Assembly: GCA_963735495.1 (NCBI GenBank)
Contig: CAVTLG010000006.1
Location: forward strand, 124,001 to 188,000
DNA: 64,000 nt
Reading direction: 5' to 3'
Source: CAVTLG01 sp963735495
GTDB lineage: Bacteria; Chloroflexota; Ktedonobacteria; Ktedonobacterales; Ktedonobacteraceae
In this document: positions 25,296 through 33,748 of the stretch, one piece after another
Numbering within the stretch: position 1 is the stretch's first letter
Layout of the letters: every line of letters begins with the position of its first letter
Position numbers and translations under genes: made by a program
The notes under the pieces: model-generated
Told to the model about the DNA's origin: nothing
Seen by the model: only the letters and a program-made list of their open reading frames with translations
Database searches by the model: none

Positions 25296-26326
25296 GCAGA
25301 AGCCTCGCTGCGTGCAATCTCGACAGGCAGACCTGTGCGTGCCGCCTCAATCGCCGCGAGCATAAAGGCCAACGTGTGCAGATTGTTGCGCCCGGACGTC
25401 TCAGGAGCCTCGCCGCTACGGACGGCCTGTACAAAGGCATGCAGGCAGCCTGCACGATCAAGATACTCAAGCTCTGGCAGCTTGACAGCGCGTGGGCGTT
25501 TGCTGAGAGGTCGCAGTAAGACACGATCAGGCTGATCGCCGCGACTGGTCCACACAAGCTCACCACGCTCACCATCCATACGCCAATCGCCCGCCCAGTT
25601 CGTCTGTGGACCCGGACTGACCCAGCTCCCGCGATAGCTAACAACGGCCCCAGAGTCGAAGCTAATCGTCATGGTACCGCTTGGTGGCTGATCGAAATGA
25701 CTCCAGGGAGGATTCCACGTCTGACAGTAGATCTGCTTTGGCTCCTGTCCCAGTACAGCGCGCATCAAATCAAAGTGGTGAATAGCCATATCTGCCAGTA
25801 AAGGCTCCCAGATATGATAATGCCGGTTGGTCTCAATGGGGGCGGTATTGGCATAGCGTCGAAAATCAATGTTGACCGAGCCGATTGACCCGATCACTTG
25901 CTCGCGCACCAGATCAATGACCTTGCGTACTGCTGGCGCGTAGCGATAATTCTGACTAATCATGAGCACGCGTCCACGGCTCTCAGCCAGTTCTACGAGC
26001 AGTCGTGCCTCGCTGACAGTTGGAGCGAATGGCTTCTCCATCAGCACATGCTTCTCAGCCTGCAATGCAGTCGCAGCATTCGGCACATGTCCCGGCAGAC
26101 TGGCAGTGATCAACACGGCATCAGCGTCTACCCGAGCCAACGCCTCATCCAGCGACAAAAAGCAACGCTCAGTCGGCAGACCGAGCCGCTGTCGCACACT
26201 CTCCAATGCCACCGGATCTATCTCTACCCACGCGACCGGCTCTACCGCTTTATTCTGTGCGACCACCCGCGTGGCCCAGCTTTGTCCCCAACCACCCATG
26301 CCCACCTGGATTAAACGTACAGTCAT
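25292..26326 (-). CDS. Gfo/Idh/MocA-family oxidoreductase
   Basis: A 344-residue NAD(P)-dependent oxidoreductase. The Rossmann fold begins at once with LIQVGMGGWGQSW, followed by the family motif VLMEKPFAPT (catalytic Lys of the EKP motif) at about residue 100 and the active-site helix DMAIHHFDLMRAV near 185. The second domain has the usual beta sheet (GTMTISFDSGAVVSYRGSW). Substrates in this family are mostly sugars, inositols or their derivatives; nothing nearby specifies one. The ATG at 26326 is chosen over an upstream frame because it begins directly at the Rossmann strand and has GAGGGA in front. It forms an operon with the SpoU gene. Confidence 0.92.
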   Translation of the reverse strand: MTVRLIQVGMGGWGQSWATRVVAQNKAVEPVAWVEIDPVALESVRQRLGLPTERCFLSLDEALARVDADAVLITASLPGHVPNAATALQAEKHVLMEKPFAPTVSEARLLVELAESRGRVLMISQNYRYAPAVRKVIDLVREQVIGSIGSVNIDFRRYANTAPIETNRHYHIWEPLLADMAIHHFDLMRAVLGQEPKQIYCQTWNPPWSHFDQPPSGTMTISFDSGAVVSYRGSWVSPGPQTNWAGDWRMDGERGELVWTSRGDQPDRVLLRPLSKRPRAVKLPELEYLDRAGCLHAFVQAVRSGEAPETSGRNNLHTLAFMLAAIEAARTGLPVEIARSEASA

Positions 26327-26448
26327 GCTATCCCTCACAACGAGTGTCAACGCTTTCAGCTTTCTAATATTTATTATCGCACGAACACACCAGTGCTTTC
26401 CAGATCGCAAGTCAGAGAGGTCTCCATCCTACCGGGGGGGGAAATGTT

Positions 26449-26523
26449 GGGAAATGGAGTAGGGGCGTGTCCTGGAGACCGCCCCCGGGCGCACGCGAGG
26501 TGACGCCCCTACCCCATTTCCCC
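26449..26523. repeat. intact palindromic repeat with long arms
   Basis: GGGAAATGGAGTAGGGGCGT at 26449-26468 faces ACGCCCCTACCCCATTTCCC at the other end. The inner segments carry the usual bipartite middle (gtcctggagaccgccc and gggcgcacgcgaggtg). Confidence 0.8.
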
Positions 26524-26570
26524 CGCGTGGGCGGAGAGCCAGCCAGAGAGAACCATGCTCACCAGTCGGT

Positions 26571-26607
26571 AAAAAGAAAGGACCAGGCAACCGTAGCTGC
26601 CAGGTCC
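26571..26607 (-). terminator. hairpin terminator of the FTR1 gene
   Basis: On the minus strand GGACCTGGCA pairs with TGCCTGGTCC with one mismatch, followed by TTTCTTTTT. Confidence 0.8.
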
Positions 26608-26648
26608 TCCTCGTCCTATGGATGCGAGAGTAAGAGTAAAACCGATCT

Positions 26649-27722
26649 TTAGCTTTTTTGTATGCTCGCTGACGAAACACTCGCATTGGCAAGACCCCCG
26701 GTTGGGGGAGCATCAAGGACCTGGAAAGGAGCAACGCCCTGTTTCTTTGGCAACGCGGTCGCCTGGTAGCGAGCGACGACGTAGCTGCCGATAACCAGAA
26801 CTACCGCGATGACCTGGGCTACCACGGTCTCCACATTGGGGAAGAGGGAGAGCCATGTACCCGCCCAGTCAGGCAGCCATTGTAGCCAACTAATATTTGT
26901 CGTGGTCATCCAGCCTGCTAACTGCATCTCATTGATTTGCTCACCCACCATGACGACCAACACTATAGCAAGCAAGACGCCAGTTAAGATTAACATCTTT
27001 TTATACGGCAGACGGTGGTGTCCCACAAAGGTCAGTACAGCCACGATGCCGGCAAAAATGCCTCCCAGCAGTGCTCCATAAAGAACAATGGTGCCGCCCA
27101 TCTGTAAACGATAGCTCTGCAAGAAGAGCACCACCTCAAAGCCCTCACGATAGAAAGAAGTAGCTCCAAGGATAACCAGACCCAGGAGCACACGAGAAGC
27201 TGTGCTACTCCCATTCTTCGAGTCTTGCAATATGCTCCGTTTTCTGCGGTTCTGGAATGAGATCCAGCCAGTCCAATAGACCTTGTGGAAAAACCAGTTC
27301 ATAACGACCAGCAGCACAACGATGGCAAGAAGACCGGTTGCAGCCTGCACTTCAAGCGCTGGTATGCTGTTTGTCAGGTCATTGATAATACCAACAGCAA
27401 TGAACCAGGTAATGAGTGTCAGGATGAAGCCAACTCCAGCACCAATGCCGATAGGACGGCGATAGGACTGATTAGAACCCATCAGACCAGCGGTAATGGC
27501 AGATAACACGAGGACGCACTCTAAGCCTTCGCGAAATACCAGCACTGCAATATCCAGAACGGCGACAGGCGGACTCATATGCGCTGTCGGATTTGGATTT
27601 CCCGCCGCTGTAACTGCTTGCCAGAGGATAACAGCTGCGATAATCAGTGCCCCTATTGCCAGACCGGCAAGAGTCAATGGTTGCAACTGATTTTTTTCTT
27701 TGGGAGCAGTATTACTAGCCAT
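26649..27722 (-). CDS. FTR1-family iron permease
   Basis: A 357-residue integral membrane protein with about seven hydrophobic helices. Both conserved iron-binding motifs are present: REGLE in VLVFREGLECVLVLSA and REGFE in ATSFYREGFEVVLFL. This identifies the FTR1/EfeU high-affinity iron permease family. The start at 27722 places a short hydrophilic N-terminus before the first helix; a longer frame to 27818 begins with unlikely sequence. No EfeO/EfeB partner lies beside it. A perfect inverted repeat resembling two DtxR/IdeR boxes overlaps its promoter, so iron repression is likely. A terminator follows directly. Confidence 0.93.
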   Translation of the reverse strand: MASNTAPKEKNQLQPLTLAGLAIGALIIAAVILWQAVTAAGNPNPTAHMSPPVAVLDIAVLVFREGLECVLVLSAITAGLMGSNQSYRRPIGIGAGVGFILTLITWFIAVGIINDLTNSIPALEVQAATGLLAIVVLLVVMNWFFHKVYWTGWISFQNRRKRSILQDSKNGSSTASRVLLGLVILGATSFYREGFEVVLFLQSYRLQMGGTIVLYGALLGGIFAGIVAVLTFVGHHRLPYKKMLILTGVLLAIVLVVMVGEQINEMQLAGWMTTTNISWLQWLPDWAGTWLSLFPNVETVVAQVIAVVLVIGSYVVARYQATALPKKQGVAPFQVLDAPPTGGLANASVSSASIQKS

Positions 27723-27830
27723 CGTAAAACCCTTTCTTTTCCATGAGGCAGAGAATCGGCCCACTTTTCTGCATGTCACAGAAAAAGAGCACACATCATA
27801 CCGTAGACCAGTCACCATGTGCCAAAAATA

Positions 27831-27881
27831 TTAGGGCATACTAATATCTTACTGCCACACTCAGATATTAGTATGCCCTAA
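27831..27881 (-). promoter_or_regulatory. DtxR/IdeR-like double operator of the iron permease
   Basis: TTAGGGCATACTAATATCT (27831-27849) and its exact reverse complement (27863-27881) are separated by 13 bp. Each half matches 11 of 19 positions of the DtxR box, including TTAGG, the central A and CTAA. The second copy covers the -10 element. Confidence 0.7.
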
Positions 27882-27893
27882 ACAAAATGTCAA
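27865..27893 (-). promoter_or_regulatory. promoter of the iron permease gene
   Basis: Minus-strand TTGACA (27893-27888), 17 bp and TAATAT (27870-27865). Confidence 0.8.
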
Positions 27894-28186
27894 GGGAAAA
27901 AACCATGAGTTTTTCCTTGACAGCGAGATCTGCATTTTTTAACCATTGCCCACTTCCACCTGCGGCGCGTACAGTTGGTAAATAAAGCGAAATTATCGTC
28001 ACAAAGGACTTCCTTCTCTTCGTCAACGCCAGGGAGGCAAAAGCTATCCCGACGTTCATCACCACTACAAGCATACGCAGCATATCATCAAGTTTTGATG
28101 CTGCACGTTCGACAATAGTACTTGCAGTCCGTGGAGGCTAGCATGACCTTAACCCTGGTGGGTTGCCTGTCAGTTGCAGTATGGGA
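27894..28186. other. intergenic region, no gene recognised
   Basis: Holds an inverted repeat GTCAAGG...CCTTGAC (27889-27921) next to the permease promoter. A 71-codon minus-strand frame across 27868-28083 would overlap the promoter and has no ribosome site, so it is not annotated. Confidence 0.4.
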
Positions 28187-29146
28187 TTAAAGCGGCAGGA
28201 CTTCATACAGACGCCACTCGGGATTAAGCTCGATCTGCGCGAGTGCTTTCTCGCCCGAGGTCCCCGTGCGTAACAGGATGCGCGTGTTTTTCCCATCAAC
28301 CAGAAACCAGTTGTCACTGCGCTGATCATAGAAGCAATCTTGCAACCAGTTCGTTTGCGCGGACACTGTGGCTGCAATCTTGCCCTGCAAGTCCTTGATA
28401 TTGACCAGCAGTGCGCGCCCACGACCGGTATCGGCCACGGTAATATACTGATCATTCAGGATACGCACCGAGTGCGGATGATCCAGGTCGCCTAGCACAG
28501 GTTGCCATGAGCCATCGGCGCGGTTAATCGCGATGAGCAGGCCCTGGTGAAAGAGCGTCGCCAGCACCGTGCCATCCGGCAGCTCTGCCGCAGAGTTCAC
28601 ATGGGTCGTCTGCGCCAGTGTGCCATACTTGATGCCGCGATGGTCTACTGCTTTGTCAACAACCCGTGCTTCGCCTGTGGGTGTCTGCTCGAAGCCATGA
28701 TCGGTCGCCCACCAGCTCCACAGCAACTGGCCCTGCGGCGAGAATTCCAGGATAGCATCCAGGCCGGTACTGGCAACCAGATAGCCCCGGCGCGTGCGCG
28801 AGAGCGAGTGCAGCATGTTAAATGCGGGCAAACTGACAGTATCTAGGTGCACCATGGAAAGATCTGGCGTCACTTTATGCACATCATAAATGGAAGCCAC
28901 AAATATTCCATCATCAGATAAGGCCATACCTGCTGGCATCGGCAGCCCAATGCTGGCCTGCACCTGCCCGCTGTCGTCCAGCAAGCAAAGCAGACCTCCC
29001 TGATCATCCTTCGGCTTTTCCATGCTGCCCAGAACGGTCACAGGGCACTCTGTCTTCTCGGGTGAGCCTGCTGGCTGTTGCGTGTCGCTCCAATGCTTCT
29101 TGAGCATCGAATGTTTTGTCGAGATGCAACTCAGAAGAAAATTCAT
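28187..29146 (-). CDS. beta-propeller (NHL/SMP-30-like) protein
   Basis: A 319-residue protein with repeated short beta-strand segments typical of six-bladed propellers (MALSDDGIFVASIYDVHKV, GYLVASTGLDAILEFSPQG, PHSVRILNDQYITVADTGRGRAL, NWFLVDGKNTRILL). The DATGLD- and ADTGRGR-type turns resemble SMP-30/NHL or arylsulfotransferase propellers. No signal peptide is seen with the start at 29146, which is fixed by GAGGAG 7 bases upstream. An active site cannot be assigned. It is divergent from the sulfite reductase operon. Confidence 0.7.
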   Translation of the reverse strand: MNFLLSCISTKHSMLKKHWSDTQQPAGSPEKTECPVTVLGSMEKPKDDQGGLLCLLDDSGQVQASIGLPMPAGMALSDDGIFVASIYDVHKVTPDLSMVHLDTVSLPAFNMLHSLSRTRRGYLVASTGLDAILEFSPQGQLLWSWWATDHGFEQTPTGEARVVDKAVDHRGIKYGTLAQTTHVNSAAELPDGTVLATLFHQGLLIAINRADGSWQPVLGDLDHPHSVRILNDQYITVADTGRGRALLVNIKDLQGKIAATVSAQTNWLQDCFYDQRSDNWFLVDGKNTRILLRTGTSGEKALAQIELNPEWRLYEVLPL

Positions 29147-29201
29147 ATGTCTACTCCTCACACAATTTACTGAAACAGACTGTCCATTTCCCGCCAAAGG
29201 G

Positions 29202-29230
29202 TTGACAGCGTAACACCCTGACCTTATAGT
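29202..29230 (+). promoter_or_regulatory. promoter of the sulfite reductase operon
   Basis: TTGACA at 29202-29207, a 17-bp spacer and TATAGT at 29225-29230. Confidence 0.8.
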
Positions 29231-29246
29231 AAGTATCAGTATTACT

Positions 29247-29269
29247 TTGTTGATTTAATATATCAACAA
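29247..29269 (+). promoter_or_regulatory. palindromic operator downstream of the cysI promoter
   Basis: TTGTTGAT and ATCAACAA, 7 bp apart, lie just after the predicted start site, a position suited to a repressor. The binding protein is unknown. Confidence 0.55.
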
Positions 29270-29389
29270 TTTGCTGTAAAAAGCAAGAGGTAAATGTGCC
29301 ATAGTTGCCAGTGCAATGCGACTATACCAGAGGAGCAAGGGCCATTACAGGGCAAGCAGTGCCAGGACAGACCAGAAGGAGATGCCACG

Positions 29390-31147
29390 ATGCCAGCTGA
29401 TCAGGATCAAACACCGACTCCCCTCAACCTTCTCGCCGCAGGACCGGGGGTGGGCAGCAAGGTTGAGCATATCAAAGACACGAGTGATTATTTGCATGGA
29501 CAGATTGCTGAGCAGCTCCAGGAAGATAGCGCGCGTTTTTCCGAGGATCAGACGCAGCTACTCAAGTTCCACGGTACGTATCAGCAGGAGGATCGCGACG
29601 TACGTCAGGCGCGTAAGGCGACAGGGACAGAGAAAGCCTATCAGTTTATGGTGCGCTCGCGCATCCCTGGTGGTGCAGTGACGAGCGCACAATATCTGGT
29701 CGAGGATGAGCTGGCGGAGCGCTTTGGCAATGGTACGATGCGCATTACGACACGGCAAGGTTTTCAACTGCACGGTATCCTGAAGGGAGATTTGCAAGCG
29801 GCGATCCGTGGCATCAATGAGTCGCTCCTTTCCACGCTGGGAGCCTGTGGTGACGTCAATCGCAATGTGATGGCCTGTCCCGCGCCCGTGAGTAGTCGCG
29901 CCCAGGCCCAGGTGCAGGAAATTGCGCACCAGGTCGCTATGCGCCTGACACCGCATACGCAGGCTTATCACGAGATCTGGATCGATGGCGAAAAGATGCA
30001 CACCGTTGAAGCTGAAGATGCAGCCGAAAACGTCGAGCCACTCTATGGACCTACCTACCTGCCACGCAAGTTCAAGATCGGTGTGGCCTTTCCCGGTGAT
30101 AACTGCGTCGATGCCTACACGCAAGATATCGGCATGGTCGCACGATTGGATGGTGCAGAGCTGGTCGGTTTCACGCTGATCATTGGTGGTGGTATGGGTA
30201 TGACGCACGGCAAAAAAGAAACCTTCCCACGCCTGGCAACGCCCCTGGCCGATGTGACGCTGGAGCAGACGCTGGCAGTGGTCGAGACCATCGTGACGGT
30301 GCAGCGCGACTACGGAGATCGCCAGAACCGCAAGCATGCGCGCATGAAATATGTGGTCGAGGAACGCGGCATCGACTGGTTTCGTGCGCAGGTTGAGCAG
30401 CGCCTTGGCTATCAACTGACCGTGCCCAGCCCGGTCGTTTTCCATGATGTAGAAGACCATCTTGGCTGGCATCAGCAGGCCGATGGACGCTGGTTCCTGG
30501 GACTGCATGTCGAGAATGGACGTATCAAGGATAGCGCGCAATTGCGCCTGAAGAGCGGACTGCGCGCGACGATTGAGCAATTTCAACCCGGTATTCGCTT
30601 GACTGGTCAGCAAAATATCTTGCTCACGGATATCGCTGAAGAGCAACGTGCTGCCCTGGAAGCACATTTGCACACATATGGTATCTCAACCGATCCACAG
30701 GCAGCGGGAGCGTATCGCTTTGCCATGGCCTGTCCCGCCCTACCTACCTGTGGACTGGCGCTGGCAGAGGCAGAACGCATATTGCCCGACGTCGTCAAGC
30801 TCATTGAGGACGATCTGCACGCACTGGGCCTGGCTGGCGAGCCGCTCAGTATTCGTATGACCGGCTGTCCCAATGGCTGCGCACGACCTCACATGGGCGA
30901 TATTGGACTGGTCGGTCGCTCCAAGGATCTCTATAATCTCTATGTCGGCGGTGACTGGGCCAACACCCGTATGAATACGCTCTATGCACAATCCGTAAAA
31001 ACACACGAGATCGTGCCAACGCTGCATCCCCTGCTGGTCCTCTGGCGTGACGAGCGTCAGTCGCAGGAAACCTTTGGCGATTTCTGCCAGCGCATCGGTA
31101 TTGTCCAATTGCAAGAGCGTGTAGCCGGACAAGCAGTTACAGGATAA
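29390..31147 (+). CDS. cysI: assimilatory sulfite reductase hemoprotein
   Basis: A 585-residue siroheme/[4Fe-4S] enzyme that reduces sulfite to sulfide. It aligns by eye with CysI: NRNVMACPAPVSS, EPLYGPTYLPRKFKIGVAFP, the LIIGGGMGMTHGKKETFPR block, TGQQNILLTDI, and the cluster cysteines in MACPALPTCGLALAEAER and MTGCPNGCARPHMGDIGLVG. The ATG at 29390 has AGAAGGAG 8 bases upstream and gives the family length. An in-frame ATG at 29294 would add 32 residues starting M-C-H-S-C-Q-C, discussed separately. The two following genes make siroheme, which supports sulfite or nitrite reductase activity; CysI-type motifs favour sulfite. No flavoprotein partner CysJ is in view, so ferredoxin may be the donor. 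Confidence 0.92.
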   Translation: MPADQDQTPTPLNLLAAGPGVGSKVEHIKDTSDYLHGQIAEQLQEDSARFSEDQTQLLKFHGTYQQEDRDVRQARKATGTEKAYQFMVRSRIPGGAVTSAQYLVEDELAERFGNGTMRITTRQGFQLHGILKGDLQAAIRGINESLLSTLGACGDVNRNVMACPAPVSSRAQAQVQEIAHQVAMRLTPHTQAYHEIWIDGEKMHTVEAEDAAENVEPLYGPTYLPRKFKIGVAFPGDNCVDAYTQDIGMVARLDGAELVGFTLIIGGGMGMTHGKKETFPRLATPLADVTLEQTLAVVETIVTVQRDYGDRQNRKHARMKYVVEERGIDWFRAQVEQRLGYQLTVPSPVVFHDVEDHLGWHQQADGRWFLGLHVENGRIKDSAQLRLKSGLRATIEQFQPGIRLTGQQNILLTDIAEEQRAALEAHLHTYGISTDPQAAGAYRFAMACPALPTCGLALAEAERILPDVVKLIEDDLHALGLAGEPLSIRMTGCPNGCARPHMGDIGLVGRSKDLYNLYVGGDWANTRMNTLYAQSVKTHEIVPTLHPLLVLWRDERQSQETFGDFCQRIGIVQLQERVAGQAVTG

Positions 31148-31154
31148 GTCAGGT

Positions 31155-31889
31155 ATGCCAAATTATTATCCCATCATGCTCGATGTACGTCAGCGAGCAG
31201 CTCTGGTAATCGGCGGTGATCATGTAGCCGCCGAAAAGGCCGCTGCCCTGAGCGCCAGTGGTGCACATGTCACCGTGATGAACGCCGCGTTCTGTGATGA
31301 ATTGCTGGACCTGGCACAAAGTCAGGCCGTAACGTTGCGCTATAAGACCTATGAGCACGGGGACCTGGCGGGCGCGTTTGTTGTAGTTGCCGCTGTGACC
31401 TACGATCCGCCACTGGCCGAAGCGATCTGGCAGGAGGCACAGGAACGCGGTCAACTGGTCAATATCGTCGATATGCCAGCGCGCTGCAATTTTATCTTGC
31501 CCTCTATTCTACGGCGTGGAAAACTCACCGTTGCCGTCTCGACGGAGGGGAGCAGTCCCAGCATGGCAAAACGCATGCGCCAGTACCTGGAGGGTCTCCT
31601 ACCGGCGGAGTATGAAACCTACCTGCTTATAGCGGCAGCCGCGCGCGCATGCATGAAGGAAAGTGGACTCAGTTACGCCGAGCGCGATGCGTTTTTTGGC
31701 GCATTCTTTGCTTCAGATATTCTACAATTGCTCATCGAAGACGATGAAACCGAGGCATTGGCAAGCACCGTACGCCTGCTACGACGGTATCATGTGGATA
31801 CTGCGGTATCTATGCTTATCAACGCGATGCAGGAGGCGGAGACAAACGATGGAAGTCAGCATATTACAACCGAACGCCAGTCTCTCTGA
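31155..31889 (+). CDS. precorrin-2 dehydrogenase / sirohydrochlorin ferrochelatase-like protein
   Basis: A 244-residue protein of the Met8p/CysG-N/SirC family, which oxidises precorrin-2 with NAD and may insert iron to make siroheme. The N-terminal Rossmann segment ALVIGGDHVAAEKAAALSASGAHVTVM is typical, as are the family motifs LVNIVDMPARCNFILPSIL and LTVAVSTEGSSPSMAKRMRQYLE. The C-terminal helical domain is present. It starts 8 bp after the cysI stop and overlaps the next gene by 41 bp, so it belongs to a tight siroheme-supply operon. Whether it also chelates iron cannot be decided by reading. Confidence 0.92.
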   Translation: MPNYYPIMLDVRQRAALVIGGDHVAAEKAAALSASGAHVTVMNAAFCDELLDLAQSQAVTLRYKTYEHGDLAGAFVVVAAVTYDPPLAEAIWQEAQERGQLVNIVDMPARCNFILPSILRRGKLTVAVSTEGSSPSMAKRMRQYLEGLLPAEYETYLLIAAAARACMKESGLSYAERDAFFGAFFASDILQLLIEDDETEALASTVRLLRRYHVDTAVSMLINAMQEAETNDGSQHITTERQSL

Positions 31890-32697
31890 GGCCGCAGGCG
31901 ATCCAGAAGTCTCATCTTCGACCAGCGGGCAAGCCAGCAAAGTGTACTTGATTGGTGCCGGTCCGGGCGATCCAGAGTTGATGACGCTCAAGGGTCTGCG
32001 CTGCTTACGGGCCGCCGACGTCGTACTTTACGACCGCCTGATCAGTCCGCTGTTGTTAGATGAAGCGCGTCCTGGTGCTGATATGATCTATGTTGGCAAG
32101 GGACCGGGCTGCCATACGTTGCCGCAGGAACAGATCAATGCGCTGCTGATCAGCTATGCCCGGCAAGGTCGGACGGTGGCACGTCTAAAGGGTGGTGATC
32201 CCTTTGTCTTCGGGCGGGGCGGCGAAGAGGCGCAAGCACTCGTCGAGGCCGGTATTGCTTTCGAGATCGTCCCAGGTGTCAGCTCTGCCATCGCCGTACC
32301 AGCCTACGCAGGCATCCCTGTGACGCATCGCGATTATGCCTCATCCGTCACCATTGTCACCGGCCACGAGGGACGTTCGGCCTCACCAACGGTCAACTGG
32401 CAAGCTCTGGCAGCGCTTGGGGGTACGCTGATCGTGTTGATGGGCGTCACGGCGCTACCGAACTTTACGCAAAGCCTGATTAGCGCCGGACAAGATCCGA
32501 CGACGCCCGCCGCAGTTATTCAGGAGGGCACGCAGCCACAACAACGCATAGTTACCGGTACCTTGACCGATATCGCGCAGAAAGCACGCACTGCCGGTCT
32601 CACGTCTCCGGCGCTAACGATCATCGGCAACGTTGTGAGCGTCGGTGAGACCCTGGCCTGGTACGATAGAGTGAACATATCTGCGCCTCCCGCGTAG
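31849..32697 (+). CDS. cobA: uroporphyrinogen-III C-methyltransferase
   Basis: A 282-residue SUMT enzyme, which methylates uroporphyrinogen III twice to precorrin-2. Motifs: KVYLIGAGPGDPELMTLKG, ADVVLYDRLIS, RLKGGDPFVFGRGGEE, VPGVSSAIAVPAYAGIPVTHR and TLIVLMGV, all classic for SUMT. About 30 polar residues precede the fold. The ATG at 31849 lies inside the end of the previous gene, with GCGGAG 7 bases upstream. Its product feeds the preceding dehydrogenase, so the three genes together provide CysI with siroheme. Dispersed palindromes follow directly. Confidence 0.93.
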   Translation: MEVSILQPNASLSEAAGDPEVSSSTSGQASKVYLIGAGPGDPELMTLKGLRCLRAADVVLYDRLISPLLLDEARPGADMIYVGKGPGCHTLPQEQINALLISYARQGRTVARLKGGDPFVFGRGGEEAQALVEAGIAFEIVPGVSSAIAVPAYAGIPVTHRDYASSVTIVTGHEGRSASPTVNWQALAALGGTLIVLMGVTALPNFTQSLISAGQDPTTPAAVIQEGTQPQQRIVTGTLTDIAQKARTAGLTSPALTIIGNVVSVGETLAWYDRVNISAPPA

Positions 32698-32790
32698 CGA
32701 CAAGCCCTTGCGGTTGTCGCCGATCCCTGGCTGGGCAACGTGCACACACCCGCGTAGGGACAATCCCTTGCGGTCAATGCTGTTTAAATA
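32693..32790. repeat. dispersed palindromic repeats
   Basis: Two copies of the gcgtag(c/g)gacaa-cccttgcgg type (about 32693-32721 and 32752-32777) lie between cobA and the decayed transposase. Confidence 0.7.
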
Positions 32791-33654
32791 AGAAAAACCT
32801 GAGAAAGAGAAAGGCCTTTGAGATGAACATCCTGATGCCACCACTGCTTGCGTCGGAAGCTGGACAGCGGACGCTTGACGACGCGTGGCACAAACCGCAA
32901 GCACCGAGGCGGCAGCAGGTCCTCACGCAAGTCACGCAGCAAGCGCTCCTTGAGCAGAGGGTGATCCTGGGGATCGGTTTGTCCAAAGTCCTGCAGCGAA
33001 CGCTGCACCACATGCGCCGCGTGGGTAAAGCTCAAACGGTCTGGGTCCAGATCCGCCTGCCGCGGCGATTGGTGCATCAAGTGACGGATGGCATAGTGCG
33101 CCATCAACAGCCCGTACATCTCCTGATAGCAACCGGCCACCGTCCGAGAGCGCAAGGGCGTCTGCGAAAGACGCAGATGGGTCTTCTGTTCGTCAAGAAC
33201 CAGTTCGACTTCCCAGCGCTCATGATAGAGATCCACCAGGTCCTGCGCACTGATCTCCTCGGGGTCCAGCAACGTGGTCACCAGTCGCTGCTCCACTTGG
33301 AAATGAGGCATGGCCGGATCGCTCACCACGTAAGGGATGATGCGCAGCATCAGGGGCGTGTCCAGTCTTGTTGGTGATCGTGGACAGGTAGCTCCCATCA
33401 GCCAGACGGTGCTGCGGGCTGGGCTGGTCCATGAGCATGTTGCTCTGCAAGCGCCCCAGCACGTGAGCGCCTTTGACGCGCAGTGCCAGGATGAACAGGG
33501 CGCTGAAGAAGCCCCTATCGATGGTGATGAGCATATCGGGTTCAATGGAACGCAGCAAGCTCCACGCCATGGCTTGCTCATTGTTGCGACAGGCGGCAAG
33601 CACGACATCCACGATGGTGTGGGTGCCGCATTCCGCCAGGTAGACTCTCCGCAT
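32784..33654 (-). pseudogene. decayed IS4-type transposase
   Basis: Two minus-strand frames carry parts of one transposase. The first (33654 to about 33370) has ACRNNEQAMAWSLL, IEPDMLITIDRGFFS and RLQSNMLMDQ. The second (about 33375 to 32784) continues with MLRIIPYVVSDP, the DDE helix DLYHERWEVELVLDEQKTH and SRTVAGCYQEMYGLLMAHYAIRHLM. A frameshift near 33370 joins them, and the N-terminal part with the first catalytic Asp is missing. No inverted terminal repeats were found. It sits between palindromic repeats at 32752-32777 and 33668-33690. It differs from the intact element at 19.4 kb. Confidence 0.8.
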
Positions 33655-33664
33655 CTGCGGGAAG

Positions 33665-33700
33665 GGACTCCGACAAGGGCTTGTCGCTACGCGGCCTGCA
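33665..33700. repeat. palindromic repeat, inverted copy
   Basis: ccgacaagggcttgtcgctacgcgg is the reverse of the core found at 2.9 and 32.7 kb. Confidence 0.6.
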
Positions 33701-33748
33701 TCTCTCGCTGACCTGAATAGTTACGTAATAGGTAAGAATACTTCCCTG

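Noticed and set aside
27868..28083. 71-codon minus-strand frame near the iron permease
   Set aside because: It has no ribosome site and overlaps the permease promoter and operator.
29558..30673. 371-codon minus-strand frame
   Set aside because: Antisense shadow of cysI; no recognisable domain and no ribosome site.
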